Shown here piece by piece: positions 26,340 through 35,845 of a DNA stretch of 64,000 nt. Source of the stretch: Cytophaga sp. FL35. GTDB lineage: Bacteria > Bacteroidota > Bacteroidia > Flavobacteriales > Flavobacteriaceae. Location: the NCBI RefSeq assembly GCF_014349235.1, contig NZ_JACSOH010000010.1, positions 102,427-166,426 of the forward strand, given 5' to 3'. How positions within the stretch are numbered: the first letter of the stretch is position 1; the number at the start of each line of letters is the position of its first letter. Both the position numbers and the translations under genes were made by a program. Under the pieces are notes generated by a model. It was not told where the DNA came from, did no database searches, and saw only the letters and a list, made by a program, of their open reading frames with translations.

Positions 26340-28694
26340 TCAATTGCTCATGGAAGGCGGTGCTTTTTTACTGCCCCAAGACTTATTGGGTTTAGCTCCC
26401 ATCACGAACTCTAAAGTTCCTCCTTTCGTAATTACGGAATGGTCTATAAAAGTTTGATTAAAAGGCTTTCCGTTGAGTTTCGCCGATTGTATGTATTGAT
26501 TTTCTAGCGAGTTGTTGATTGTTTTGATGTTGAATGACTTCCCCTCTGGCAGGTTTAGTTCTACTTCTTCAAAAATAGGACTCCCAATGGTGTAGACGGT
26601 ACTTCCGGGGGTCATGGGATAAATTCCCATGGCACTGAGGACATACCAAGAAGATAACGAACCCATATCTTCATTTCCGCAGAGTCCTCCAGGCCCGGTA
26701 CGGTAAAATTCGTTCATTACCTGACGTGCTTTTTGTTGTGTTTTCCAGGGTTGTCCTGCATAATTGTAGAGATAGGCCACATGATGTGAGGGCTGGTTTC
26801 CATGTACGTATTGTCCTATGGTACCCACCACACCCACGTATTTGGGAGGCGTAATAACGGGCGACATCTCAAAAAAGGTGTCGAGTTTATTTGTAAAGGC
26901 TTTCGGTCCGCCAAATAGTTCAATCAGTCCCTGAACATCATGTTGAACAGACCAAACGTATTGCCACGCATTTGATTCTGTATAATGGCGGTTCGGCCTA
27001 CGGCCCACCAATAAAGGATCGAAATATTGATAATAGCTATGGTTACCTTCAGTTACGATTTGTTGGGATTGGTTTTCCAGGGCTGGTAACCAAAAACCAT
27101 CCGCTTTTCTTGGTCGCATAAACTGTGTTTTTTTATCCCATACATTTTGATAATTGTAAGCACGCTGGGTAAACAGTTCATAATCTTTTTCCTTGCCGAG
27201 CTCTTTTGCCAATTGGGCAATACACCAGTCGTCATAGGCCAATTCTAAGGTGTTGGGTACGGCCTCGGTAACTTTATCAATAGGTGCATATCCTAAATCA
27301 AGATAAAATTCGAGGCCAGAACGGCCCGCTTCTTCGGGAATGGGTGGTTTGGGCGATTCCAAGGCTTTCTTTTTCATGGCCTTGTATAAAAGTTCTACAT
27401 CAAAATCTTGGTAGCCTTTTAAATACGCATCTACAATAACAGGTATTAAATGGTCGCCTACCATAGATTCGCCATAAACATTTAAAAAATGTTGGGCAGG
27501 CAACCAACCGTAGTTCTTTACTTTTTTTTCAATGGACTTGATATAATCGTTCACATGCTCAGGTGCCACCAAAGTCATTAGCGGGTGTTGGGTTCTATAA
27601 GTATCCCAACACGAAAAAGAACCGTAGAAATCGAATCCGTCGGTATTATGAATTTTACCATCGGAACCAAAGTAGCTACCATCAACATCTTGTGAAATAT
27701 ATTGGGCCAATAAGGATCTATATAGGGCGGTTGTAAAAATTTGTTTTTGCTCTTCAGTACCTCCTTTAATAGTAACCTTGGAAAGCTCTTTGTTCCATAT
27801 TTTCTCCGCGCGTTCCTTGGTTTGGTCAAAATTCCAATGTGGAATTTCAGCCTTAAGATTCTTTCGGGCGCCTTCAATACTGGTATATGAAATTCCTACC
27901 TTAACCAGAATAGCTTCATTTTCTTCCGTATGATATTGTACGAAAGCACCGATTTTATCGCCCACTTCGGCATTTTTATAAGGGAAAATGCTTCCATCGG
28001 ATTCCGGAGTTTTATAGGCGGCATCAAAGGTTCCGTAGTAAAGAAAAGGCTTGCTGAATTCTGCTACAAAATAAACCTTTCCCAAACCGGCAGCTTTGGC
28101 ACCTTCAATTTGCTGGTTGTTTACAATCCGTAATTCAGATAGTTCCCCTTGGGTCATATCACCAATTTGATGCCCCACATCTAAAATAATACGTGAAGTT
28201 TTTGATTCTGGGAAGGTGTAGCGGTGAAAACCTGCTCTTTCGGTAGAGGTCAATTCGGCCTTAATATTATAATCCTTGAGCATTACGGAATAGTAACCGG
28301 GAGAAGCGGATTCTTCCGCATGGTCAAAACGTGAGCGATAACCTGCATCCGGGTTTTCCAAGCTTCCTGGAACCACTTGTAATTTTTGATGGGTTGTGGG
28401 CATTAAAAGGATCTCGCCTCCATTGACCATTCCCACCCCGCTCCAATGCGTATGGCTAAAACCCATAATTGAACTTTCGGAATATACATAGCCCGCACAA
28501 TAGGTCCACCCCTCCGTATGAATATCCGGACTCAAATGTACCAAGGCATTGGGTAAGGCCGCACCGGGGTAGGTGTGCCCGAAAAAGTCGGTTCCAATAA
28601 AAGGGTCGACGTGGTCAATCGGATTTTCTTGGGCGTAACCGATCAGGCAAAAGAAAGCTAGATATAACTGGTAAAATCGTGAAGTTTTGAACAT
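26340..28694 (-). CDS. GH92 family alpha-mannosidase
   Basis: A protein of 784 residues from the chosen start, with a signal peptide (MFKTSRF... ending GYAQ). The GH92 N-terminal beta domain shows VDPFIGTDFFGHTYPGAALP and MGFSHTHWSGVG. The (alpha/alpha)6 domain contains the conserved GNEDMGSLSSWYVLSAMGIYPMTPGS-type motif. Family members are calcium-dependent exo-alpha-mannosidases acting on N-glycans or yeast mannan. The frame also opens ten codons earlier (28724), but a TATATTTG promoter box at 28722-28729 and the better signal peptide favour ATG at 28694. Periplasmic or surface location. Its presence beside a SusCD pair supports a mannose-containing glycan as substrate. Confidence 0.9.
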   Translation of the reverse strand: MFKTSRFYQLYLAFFCLIGYAQENPIDHVDPFIGTDFFGHTYPGAALPNALVHLSPDIHTEGWTYCAGYVYSESSIMGFSHTHWSGVGMVNGGEILLMPTTHQKLQVVPGSLENPDAGYRSRFDHAEESASPGYYSVMLKDYNIKAELTSTERAGFHRYTFPESKTSRIILDVGHQIGDMTQGELSELRIVNNQQIEGAKAAGLGKVYFVAEFSKPFLYYGTFDAAYKTPESDGSIFPYKNAEVGDKIGAFVQYHTEENEAILVKVGISYTSIEGARKNLKAEIPHWNFDQTKERAEKIWNKELSKVTIKGGTEEQKQIFTTALYRSLLAQYISQDVDGSYFGSDGKIHNTDGFDFYGSFSCWDTYRTQHPLMTLVAPEHVNDYIKSIEKKVKNYGWLPAQHFLNVYGESMVGDHLIPVIVDAYLKGYQDFDVELLYKAMKKKALESPKPPIPEEAGRSGLEFYLDLGYAPIDKVTEAVPNTLELAYDDWCIAQLAKELGKEKDYELFTQRAYNYQNVWDKKTQFMRPRKADGFWLPALENQSQQIVTEGNHSYYQYFDPLLVGRRPNRHYTESNAWQYVWSVQHDVQGLIELFGGPKAFTNKLDTFFEMSPVITPPKYVGVVGTIGQYVHGNQPSHHVAYLYNYAGQPWKTQQKARQVMNEFYRTGPGGLCGNEDMGSLSSWYVLSAMGIYPMTPGSTVYTIGSPIFEEVELNLPEGKSFNIKTINNSLENQYIQSAKLNGKPFNQTFIDHSVITKGGTLEFVMGAKPNKSWGSKKAPPSMSN

Positions 28695-28721
28695 GTTGGT
28701 TTTCTTGTGGTATGGCAAAAG

Positions 28722-28729
28722 CAAATATA
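28722..28729 (-). promoter_or_regulatory. -7 promoter box of the GH92 gene
   Basis: TATATTTG on the minus strand, an exact TAnnTTTG match, 28 bases upstream of the GH92 ATG at 28694. A properly spaced -33 TTG is not evident. Confidence 0.4.
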
Positions 28730-28808
28730 AGATTCCCTTACAATTGGAAGTGGTAATATACCAGGGGTAAAGGACAAAAAAGCTGAAACAATAGCATCTT
28801 CATATTAT

Positions 28809-28816
28809 TACATTTG
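28809..28816 (+). promoter_or_regulatory. -7 promoter box of the phosphoesterase gene
   Basis: TACATTTG, an exact TAnnTTTG match, about 54 bases upstream of the ATG at 28870 and divergent from the GH92 promoter. No clear -33 element. Confidence 0.35.
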
Positions 28817-28869
28817 TGATATGATAGTGTGGAAATTCAAAACCTTCTTTATAGCTAAAAGTTTGCGGT

Positions 28870-29826
28870 ATGAAAAAGAATCAAGGACTAAAATTAAACA
28901 GAAGAAGATTTTTGATAAAGTCGGGACTTGCCTCGGCAGCTACTCCCTTTTTGCCGCTTACCATGAATATAAAGGAGTCTTTGGCTTCTAAGGAGGATAC
29001 CTCTTTTGAGTTCGTTTTTATGACCGATATTCATATCAAGCCAGAAATGAATGCACCTATGGGGTTTCAAATGGCCATAGACAAAACCAATGCAATTAAA
29101 CCTGATTTTGTGATTACCGGTGGCGATTTGGTCTACGATGTGATGCGGGGCAATTTTGAGAAAGGTGACGGACTTTTTAAACTATATACTGATATGGCCG
29201 AGGGTTTTCAAATGCCGGTTTACAATTGCATAGGTAATCATGATCTATTTGCGATTTATGAAGAAAGCCCCGAAGACACCTCCCATCCCGATTATAAATA
29301 TGGCATGTGGCAGCGTTATTTTGGTGATACCTACTACGCTTTTGATCATAAAGGTTGGCATTTTATCACACTCAATTCATTAGACGTTACCGACAATAAG
29401 CGATATAAAGGCTCGTTTCATGCAGAACAGCTATCTTGGTTACAAAAACACCTTCAAACCATTGACACTGAAAAGCCTATTGTGGTCACCACCCATATTC
29501 CTATGCTTTGCACTTTTTCCCAACTCAATGGAAAAGAAGGCACCAGAACGGTAAGTAACGCCTATGAGGTCTTCAATATTTTTAAAGACCACAATCTTAA
29601 GTTGGTTTTGCAAGGCCATATTCATTGGAAAGAATACGGCTTCGTGAACGATCGTGTCCATTTCTTAACAGGAGGTTCCATCGCCGGTAATGGCTGGAAG
29701 GGCCGTAGGCATCATACCAAAGAGGGCTTTATGAAAATAAAGGTCAGTGGTAATGATTTTTCTTGGGAATATATTGACCATGGCTGGGAAGCTCAACGCC
29801 TTAAAATGGGAATCGGTACAGAGTAA
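28870..29826 (+). CDS. Tat-exported metallophosphoesterase
   Basis: A 318-residue calcineurin-like phosphoesterase. The N-terminus carries a twin-arginine motif (RRRFLIKSG, residues 11-19) and a hydrophobic stretch, so it is exported folded by the Tat system, presumably with its metals loaded. Dinuclear metal-site motifs appear in order: D53xH55 (TDIHIK), GGDLVYD, GNHD, THIPM and QGHIH. The substrate may be a phosphodiester or phosphomonoester released outside the cytoplasm. It converges on the dipeptidase gene with six bases between stop codons. Confidence 0.88.
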   Translation: MKKNQGLKLNRRRFLIKSGLASAATPFLPLTMNIKESLASKEDTSFEFVFMTDIHIKPEMNAPMGFQMAIDKTNAIKPDFVITGGDLVYDVMRGNFEKGDGLFKLYTDMAEGFQMPVYNCIGNHDLFAIYEESPEDTSHPDYKYGMWQRYFGDTYYAFDHKGWHFITLNSLDVTDNKRYKGSFHAEQLSWLQKHLQTIDTEKPIVVTTHIPMLCTFSQLNGKEGTRTVSNAYEVFNIFKDHNLKLVLQGHIHWKEYGFVNDRVHFLTGGSIAGNGWKGRRHHTKEGFMKIKVSGNDFSWEYIDHGWEAQRLKMGIGTE

Positions 29827-29832
29827 ACGAGG

Positions 29833-31005
29833 TTACCGCAGGTTTTGAAGCATAAAACGCTTGATGTTTTCGCCCATAATGGCCTTAATTTCATCTTCTG
29901 TAAATTTTTGCGCCAACAATTCTTCGACCAGCAAGGGCAGGCCGGTGATATCAAACGGTGTGGTTACACTTCCGTCATAATCGGAACCCAGCGAAATACA
30001 ATCGATACCGGCAATTTTCTTTACATGTTTCATGGCATCTACAATCCCCTGAATTTCAGGTGAGCTAACGGCTCCTTTAAAAAAAGCAATTCCAATCAAA
30101 CCACCATTTTTTGCTATCTTCTTCACGTGTTCATCCGAGAGGTTTCTCGAATTATCCATAGTGCCTTTCACTCCCGTATGGGATACAATCAAGGGCTTAT
30201 CTGTCATCTTAAGAATGTCGTCAATAATGGCAGGGGAGGAGTGTGCTAGGTCTATGAACATACCCAATTCGTTCATTCGCTGTACGACCTGTTTCCCAAA
30301 ATCCGTTAATCCCTCGCCGGTAATACCGTGTGCGGAACCGCCTAATTCATTATCGAAAAAATGGGTTGGCCCCAACATGCGTAATCCTTCGTTATAAAGC
30401 TTGTCTAAACTCTCTAAATTTCCCTCAAGGCAATGCCCGCCTTCCACACCAAGAAAACCACCTATCACTTTTCTATCTACTTTTCTTTTTTCGATTAATT
30501 CTTGAAAGTCGGTTTTGCCTTTTACAATGATAAAATCATCATCAAAATCTTCGGCATATTCATGCAACTGTTGGCATTGATATTGAGCTCGTTTAAACAA
30601 ACTACGCCAGTTACTGATGGGTTTTCCTTGTACGATATTTAGTAGGGTAATATTGTCCATTGCATCGCTTGAATTTTTGGAAAAGTTTTGCCCAACGGGC
30701 GACTTCGTCACAATAGTAAAAGCTTGTAAGGCCATATTGGCTTCTTGCATCCTTGGAAAATCTACATGGCCCACTTCATTCTTTTTGGTCAAATCTCGGC
30801 GCCATAAAAGGGCATCGCAGTGCAGGTCGGAGATAAACTCAAGGGATTTATATAGTTTCAGCGCCTTATTGGAGACTGTGTAGGGCGGGACTTGCTTAGT
30901 CTTGTTGTGCTTGGCGTCTAAAATTTTAGGAACAATGAGTACCGCTAACAAATACAGCACTAGGAGAATGCCTAAGGTTATGAAAAGCCATTTATATTTT
31001 TTCAT
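29833..31005 (-). CDS. Membrane-anchored dipeptidase (peptidase family M19)
   Basis: A 390-residue protein with an N-terminal membrane anchor (residues 7-26) followed by an M19 TIM barrel. Zinc-site motifs visible are H62xD64 (SDLHCDALL), GVEGGH (about 185), DLAHSS (about 254) and IVSHTG (about 273). The family cleaves dipeptides, including those with D-amino acids, and beta-lactams; location would be periplasmic. It is encoded 11 bases after the CXXCH/FG-GAP lipoprotein gene. Within a glycoconjugate locus it could trim glycopeptide stubs, but it may equally be housekeeping. Confidence 0.85.
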   Translation of the reverse strand: MKKYKWLFITLGILLVLYLLAVLIVPKILDAKHNKTKQVPPYTVSNKALKLYKSLEFISDLHCDALLWRRDLTKKNEVGHVDFPRMQEANMALQAFTIVTKSPVGQNFSKNSSDAMDNITLLNIVQGKPISNWRSLFKRAQYQCQQLHEYAEDFDDDFIIVKGKTDFQELIEKRKVDRKVIGGFLGVEGGHCLEGNLESLDKLYNEGLRMLGPTHFFDNELGGSAHGITGEGLTDFGKQVVQRMNELGMFIDLAHSSPAIIDDILKMTDKPLIVSHTGVKGTMDNSRNLSDEHVKKIAKNGGLIGIAFFKGAVSSPEIQGIVDAMKHVKKIAGIDCISLGSDYDGSVTTPFDITGLPLLVEELLAQKFTEDEIKAIMGENIKRFMLQNLR

Positions 31006-31016
31006 AGCACTATTTT

Positions 31017-32597
31017 TTAAGGTATCAGGGTATTTTCAAGAATGGCAACAGAAGGACTTTTCTTTAACCAGCGTTTGCTGAGGTCTGTAGCATCATCTTT
31101 TGCCAAAAAGTACACAAATGATCCCAAGGCCAAATCTATATCTCCATCTCCATCCACATCACCGGCATCCATAACGAGCCATCTACCGTTACTTGCATTT
31201 TTAAAGGATTGAGGCTTAAAGTTGAGGTCTCCCTGATTTTCAAAATATACAAAACTTTCTTCGGGTCGTTCCGCGTAATCAGGGAAAAAGGAAATGGCAG
31301 CCATATCCAAATCACCGTCATTGTCAAAATCTAAAGATATGGTTTTGTAGGCACCATTCATTCTAAAGAAATAGGCTTGTTCAAAATTCATTTGCCCATC
31401 GTTTAAAAAAAGGTACACTCCGTGATAGTCTTTTAGAATAGGAGTTTTATCGGCATTATCGCCGCAGGTATACAGAATATCTTTAAATCCATCGCCATTA
31501 AAATCTACAAATTCAAAGTTTTGACTACCGTTTAATGGTGAGAATTGCATCCACCTTTTTTCTTTAAAATTTCCGAGTCCCAGATTCTCGAAATAAAAAA
31601 TACCTTCATCGCCCTGCGCCATCAGGCAGATAATATCCAATCGCCCGTCTTGGTTGACGTCGGTTACGACCGATTTTATAGCTCCCGATGCTTGTTTCAG
31701 AACTTTTCTATTATACGCTTCGCCTTCTTTTTCGTAAAGGGTCAACTGACCCGTGTGGTCGCCATATTCACAAACAATCAGGTCTTCTTCACCGTTTTCG
31801 TTAATATCGCCAAAAGCAATATGAACAGGGCGCTGAAGATTGTCAAGTACAGAGGTCAGTTTTACTTTTTCATGCGTGGCAGAAGGATTGGTATAGGCTT
31901 GTAAACGTCCATTTTTTAAATCATTGGGGAAAATATTCTTCCCCACACTTAAAAGATAGCTCATATCCTCTTTTTCTTCCAGATGAATGGGTGTCTGAAA
32001 AGTGAGCATGTTTTTTTCCAGCTCCAGGTTTTCATCGAGAAATGTCAGCACATTGCTATTGGGTTTTCCATCGGAGAAAATGAGGCCTTTCCCCTCTTTT
32101 CTAATTTTTACCATGGTAGTCATTGACGGACGGTGGGCAACCTTTACTTCTTTATAGTTGAATTGTTCTAAATCTAGCTCGATGTTTTCATTGTAGGTGG
32201 TTTTTTGTAGTTCATCTGGAGCGTTTTTTAAATAGAAATTCTCTAGTTTTAGCCAATCTTCCGAAGATATAACAGGGTTTTCAGGGTAAATTTGAGCGGC
32301 TTTGACGATCTGGGCGTTTTCTGAACTACCGAATAGGCTGTCGTTTAATGTTCCATTCGAATAGATGCCTAAACGTTCTGCCATAGCGGGTAACACATCT
32401 TCTTTCCAAATGGTCTCGCTAAGTTTATCAGGGGATACAAACTGATGACATGATGCACAATGAATATGGGCCAGCGCTTCTCCTGTTAGTTCGGTTGTAT
32501 GAGGAATAGATTTTGATTCAACCTTTGGAATCATTTCTTTGCAAGAGGTGACAATTAAAATGATAAAAATAGAAAAGGAGAGATATTTCGAACTCAT
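31017..32597 (-). CDS. FG-GAP/VCBS-repeat lipoprotein with N-terminal c-type haem motif
   Basis: A 526-residue lipoprotein (Cys19 after LIVTS). A short domain (about residues 35-110) carries the haem-attachment motif C47xxC50H51 (HCASCHQF) and a possible distal Met in VLPAMAERLG. The rest is a propeller of FG-GAP/VCBS repeats with Asp-rich calcium-type loops (DVNQDGRLDI, DFNGDGFKDI, DFDNDGDLDM, DVDGDGDIDL). The combination is known in Bacteroidota and Planctomycetes proteins but its role is not established. It heads a two-gene operon with the dipeptidase. Confidence 0.75.
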   Translation of the reverse strand: MSSKYLSFSIFIILIVTSCKEMIPKVESKSIPHTTELTGEALAHIHCASCHQFVSPDKLSETIWKEDVLPAMAERLGIYSNGTLNDSLFGSSENAQIVKAAQIYPENPVISSEDWLKLENFYLKNAPDELQKTTYNENIELDLEQFNYKEVKVAHRPSMTTMVKIRKEGKGLIFSDGKPNSNVLTFLDENLELEKNMLTFQTPIHLEEKEDMSYLLSVGKNIFPNDLKNGRLQAYTNPSATHEKVKLTSVLDNLQRPVHIAFGDINENGEEDLIVCEYGDHTGQLTLYEKEGEAYNRKVLKQASGAIKSVVTDVNQDGRLDIICLMAQGDEGIFYFENLGLGNFKEKRWMQFSPLNGSQNFEFVDFNGDGFKDILYTCGDNADKTPILKDYHGVYLFLNDGQMNFEQAYFFRMNGAYKTISLDFDNDGDLDMAAISFFPDYAERPEESFVYFENQGDLNFKPQSFKNASNGRWLVMDAGDVDGDGDIDLALGSFVYFLAKDDATDLSKRWLKKSPSVAILENTLIP

Positions 32598-32624
32598 AAT
32601 TGAAGGTCAGGTAGTGACTACTTA

Positions 32625-32632
32625 CAAATATA
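32625..32632 (-). promoter_or_regulatory. -7 promoter box of the FG-GAP/dipeptidase operon
   Basis: TATATTTG on the minus strand, 28 bases before the ATG at 32597, the same distance as in the GH92 promoter. No clear -33 element. Confidence 0.4.
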
Positions 32633-32722
32633 ATGGCTTCTTAAAGAGGTAAATGCTAAGATTACATCGATTTTAGGTAAAATTTACTTTCCATTGTTTT
32701 AAGGTGAAGTATAAATTTGAAA

Positions 32723-33391
32723 ATGAAATTCCAAAAAAAGACAACAACCATTATTTTTGATATGAACGGGGTAATTACCGATGATGAGCACTGTCATGAA
32801 ATGGCGACCAAGCTAGTTTTTGAAACTTTTGCAGTCGATATTACCCCCGAAATCTATAGAACCTATTGCCTTGGGAGAACCGATAAAGCTGCATTTGCCG
32901 ATTTATTGGCAGATTTTGGATTACAATATGTAAAGTGTTCTAAATTGATTGCTGACAAAACCAAAATATATCTTGATTTAGTAAGCAATGAATTGAAAAT
33001 CTATCCTGGGGTAGTGGCTTGCATTGAAAAACTTGCTCAAAATTACACCTTGGCCCTGACGACCAGTTCGACCAAATTGGAGGTTCAAGCTACTATGAAA
33101 ATTACAGGCCTCAGCGATTTGTTCAAAGTAGTAGTAACTTCAGAAGACGTGAGTCGTGGAAAACCCGACCCAGAACCGTACTTGGTCACCTTGAAAAAAC
33201 TGGGCCTACCTGCATCACAATGTTTAGTAATCGAAGATTCCGAGAACGGGGTTAAGTCCGCCAAAGCCGCCGGAATTAGGTGTATAGCGATTTCCAATAC
33301 AGAAATATCTGAAAAGCTTCAACTCGCAGACGCCATTATTAAATCTTACAAAGAATTCGACGATAACTTGATTCAAAGTCTTTGCGAGTAG
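32723..33391 (+). CDS. HAD-family hydrolase (beta-phosphoglucomutase-like)
   Basis: A 222-residue HAD enzyme from ATG 32723 (an in-phase TTG lies two codons earlier). Motif I is D13-M-N15-G (IIFDMNGVITDDE), so the nucleophile Asp is kept but the second Asp is Asn. Motif II is TTSST, motif III is RGKPDPEPY (Lys) and motif IV is VIEDSENG. A helical cap follows motif I as in beta-phosphoglucomutase-type proteins. The Asn change removes the usual general acid/base and occurs in other Bacteroidota HADs, so activity may be altered rather than lost. Converges on the deacetylase gene. Confidence 0.82.
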   Translation: MKFQKKTTTIIFDMNGVITDDEHCHEMATKLVFETFAVDITPEIYRTYCLGRTDKAAFADLLADFGLQYVKCSKLIADKTKIYLDLVSNELKIYPGVVACIEKLAQNYTLALTTSSTKLEVQATMKITGLSDLFKVVVTSEDVSRGKPDPEPYLVTLKKLGLPASQCLVIEDSENGVKSAKAAGIRCIAISNTEISEKLQLADAIIKSYKEFDDNLIQSLCE

Positions 33392-33403
33392 TTATAGATA
33401 CTA

Positions 33404-34423
33404 TTATTTCTTCATTTTCTCAAAACGTTCCATGATTTCCATCCAATTGGTAAAAATGATATCCTCTTTCTTAAAGAAATCCAAAAGATTTGGGTCCGCA
33501 AACATTTCGGCTTCCCAAACGCGTTGTTGCCAAGAATTGGTAATCTCTTTTAAGTTTTCTGTTTGTACGGAAGGATGAAAAATAATTTCGGTAAGCCCGG
33601 GACGTAAAGAATTGACCAAGGTTTTAAAGTTTTCTACCTTTTCCTCATAAGTGCCTCCCTTGGGCGCACTACTAAAAAAGTCCAATTTTGGGAGTTGATA
33701 GGTTGCTATCATTTCAACAACAGAATCGTCAAGAGGATACCCTTCTTTTCTAAATCCTTCCAGTACTTTTGGGTTTGAGATATCTATAACATTTGCGGGT
33801 ATTTTATACTCCTGAGCTACCCTTAAAAAAGCTTCTACGTAACCTGGATCGGCATAGAGCGTACCCATGTGGGTGTCGATATGGTTGGGTCGAAACCCCC
33901 AAGCTAGAGATTGTTCAATCTGGGCACGAATCTCTTTTTCAACCTCTTCTGCAGAAGCATTTTGAACCACTTGAATGACCTTGTGCCACATATGGTCAGT
34001 TTCATCCAATAAACCCGGTACTTCTTCGTGTGGGGTTACGGTTCCCCAGCGATACGTTTTCCATTCACTCGTGAGGGTCAAATGAAGTCCGATATCGGAT
34101 TTGGGGTTTTCAATGGCCCAATCGATGAACTCCTTGGCATTCGGACAAGGTATCATGACCGCAGCTGATTGGATATCCCCGTCGGTCAATTGATTCTTTG
34201 CGGCTGTATTTGCTTCGGGACACATTCCAATATCATCGGCATGTAGAATGAGTACCTTTTTACCTTTGGGCCATCCCAACTTTTCTGCCCATGTTTTATT
34301 TTCCGAGGAAGCTTGAGCATCGTTGTTCATAACAACGTCCTTTTTTCCTTGGTCTTTACAGCCTCCTAAGAGCAGAATGGAAAAGATAGCTGCACTTACA
34401 AATGGTATGAATCTATTTTTCAT
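33404..34423 (-). CDS. ChbG/HpnK (YdjC-like) carbohydrate deacetylase lipoprotein
   Basis: A 339-residue lipoprotein (Cys22 after ILLLGG). The ChbG/YdjC fold is marked by H61-A-D-D64 (LILHADDIGMCPEAN), DIGLHLTLTSEW and NHIDTHMGTLY, the metal-binding residues of the family. ChbG removes the acetyl group of N-acetylglucosamine in chitooligosaccharides; here the enzyme is exported rather than cytoplasmic. It is the last gene of a three-gene operon with the PqaA-like and ceramidase-family genes (gaps of 10 and 8 bases). An N-acetylhexosamine-containing glycan is a reasonable substrate. Confidence 0.85.
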   Translation of the reverse strand: MKNRFIPFVSAAIFSILLLGGCKDQGKKDVVMNNDAQASSENKTWAEKLGWPKGKKVLILHADDIGMCPEANTAAKNQLTDGDIQSAAVMIPCPNAKEFIDWAIENPKSDIGLHLTLTSEWKTYRWGTVTPHEEVPGLLDETDHMWHKVIQVVQNASAEEVEKEIRAQIEQSLAWGFRPNHIDTHMGTLYADPGYVEAFLRVAQEYKIPANVIDISNPKVLEGFRKEGYPLDDSVVEMIATYQLPKLDFFSSAPKGGTYEEKVENFKTLVNSLRPGLTEIIFHPSVQTENLKEITNSWQQRVWEAEMFADPNLLDFFKKEDIIFTNWMEIMERFEKMKK

Positions 34424-34433
34424 GGCAGGAATT

Positions 34434-35837
34434 TTAAAGTACTTCGTCGTTATCGGCTAGATACATTCGTGTGCTTTTGGTATAGGTGCCTCCGTTGATA
34501 TCCTTGTATTCAAAATCGATATAGAATGCCTTGTATCCTGATTTCGGATATTCCACTTTTTGGGAAACTTCACCATTTTCATCCAGTTTAATAGGGGTAG
34601 AACTCCATTGGTCATCCCTTAAATCTCGATCGGTAGAACTGGCTGTCCACAAAAATGCATTGGTCAAATTATCGGTAGTAGATGAGACGGTAAGGGTAGC
34701 TTCCTCATCAGTGGTGTTGATATTATAATCGAGATTATCATATTTTTCCTTCGCCAAAGTTTGAGCCCAAAATCCACTTAAAGATTTTAAGGCTTCTTCA
34801 CCACCTCCTAAATTATGGCCTGCATTGGGTGTGTAGTGAATGTAGTTTTCACCTGGAATATCATTAATGTAATGTTTAATAGCGTCCACGGGCCAGTATT
34901 CGTCGTTGGTACCTATAAAAATCAATTTAGGCATCGTTAAGTCGGCACGATACGAATAGGGGTCGATCATTTGCGTAAGCGCCTGCCCATCTCCCGTATT
35001 TACGGTTTGTGGAATTTCTAATTTGATGTAATCGTTGATTTGTACACTGTACTCGTTCCAAGCCTCGAGGTGATAATCGAGACTGACCGGCATATTCAAG
35101 ACATCAATGACCATAGGCGCAATCGCCTCTACGCGCTTATCGGAGGCACCGGTTAACCAGGTTGTCCAACCTCGTTTAGAAGCTCCTGAAACGGTGAACC
35201 TCGATAAATCTTTGTTTAGGTTTTCTTTACTGAATTCTTGCACGGCATCCATGGCGCGCACCGCACTTTTTACCATGGGAAAGAGTAGGGGCCATGTGTA
35301 ATCTTTGTCGTTTTTAAAATTATGTAGTGTAAACGAAATAAGTTGGTCTTCCACCAAGTCGCCGTCGTACAAGGGTTGCATGGGCACTTGACGAATGATG
35401 GAGGTGATGGCTTTGTTTTTTAGGGCCATCAATGCCATAGGTTCAATTTCATCCCCGCCTTTTTTTATGGATTTCCATTTGGGTTCGCCATTATCGAGAT
35501 GTCCACCCGTAATAAAAAGTAGCGAACCATCAAAGGCTATCTCTTGAGGTACAAAAATGGTCAGCTGATGTTTCCAAGTATGTTCACGCCATTTTTGCGA
35601 GGTTAGCAATAGGTCATAGGCTTTTACACCTTGCAGCTCAAAACTATCTTTTACAACCCAAGAAAAAGTTTGGTCCCCATTCTCAAGATAACTTTTAAGT
35701 GCGTTTTCTGGAGTAACCTCCGCAATTTTCGGTTCTGGGGCTTGAGCAGTTTCTTTTTTCTTCTCTTTGCAAGAAAAGGTCAGGCTTAAAAGAGTAAGAC
35801 AAAATATCCAGTAATGAGATTTTGAATTCATTTTCAT
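34434..35837 (-). CDS. PhoPQ-activated pathogenicity-related (PqaA-like) alpha/beta-hydrolase lipoprotein
   Basis: A 467-residue lipoprotein (Cys23 after SLTFS). The central region shows LLFITGGHLDNGEPKW, the nucleophile elbow FTVSGASKRGWTTW and FIGTNDEYWPVDAIKHY, all characteristic of the PhoPQ-activated pathogenicity-related family. A beta-sandwich follows near the C-terminus. These are alpha/beta hydrolases of uncertain substrate, found in many saprophytic Bacteroidota and Planctomycetes. Likely periplasmic or outer-membrane. Confidence 0.82.
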   Translation of the reverse strand: MKMNSKSHYWIFCLTLLSLTFSCKEKKKETAQAPEPKIAEVTPENALKSYLENGDQTFSWVVKDSFELQGVKAYDLLLTSQKWREHTWKHQLTIFVPQEIAFDGSLLFITGGHLDNGEPKWKSIKKGGDEIEPMALMALKNKAITSIIRQVPMQPLYDGDLVEDQLISFTLHNFKNDKDYTWPLLFPMVKSAVRAMDAVQEFSKENLNKDLSRFTVSGASKRGWTTWLTGASDKRVEAIAPMVIDVLNMPVSLDYHLEAWNEYSVQINDYIKLEIPQTVNTGDGQALTQMIDPYSYRADLTMPKLIFIGTNDEYWPVDAIKHYINDIPGENYIHYTPNAGHNLGGGEEALKSLSGFWAQTLAKEKYDNLDYNINTTDEEATLTVSSTTDNLTNAFLWTASSTDRDLRDDQWSSTPIKLDENGEVSQKVEYPKSGYKAFYIDFEYKDINGGTYTKSTRMYLADNDEVL

Positions 35838-35845
35838 TGCTTTTA

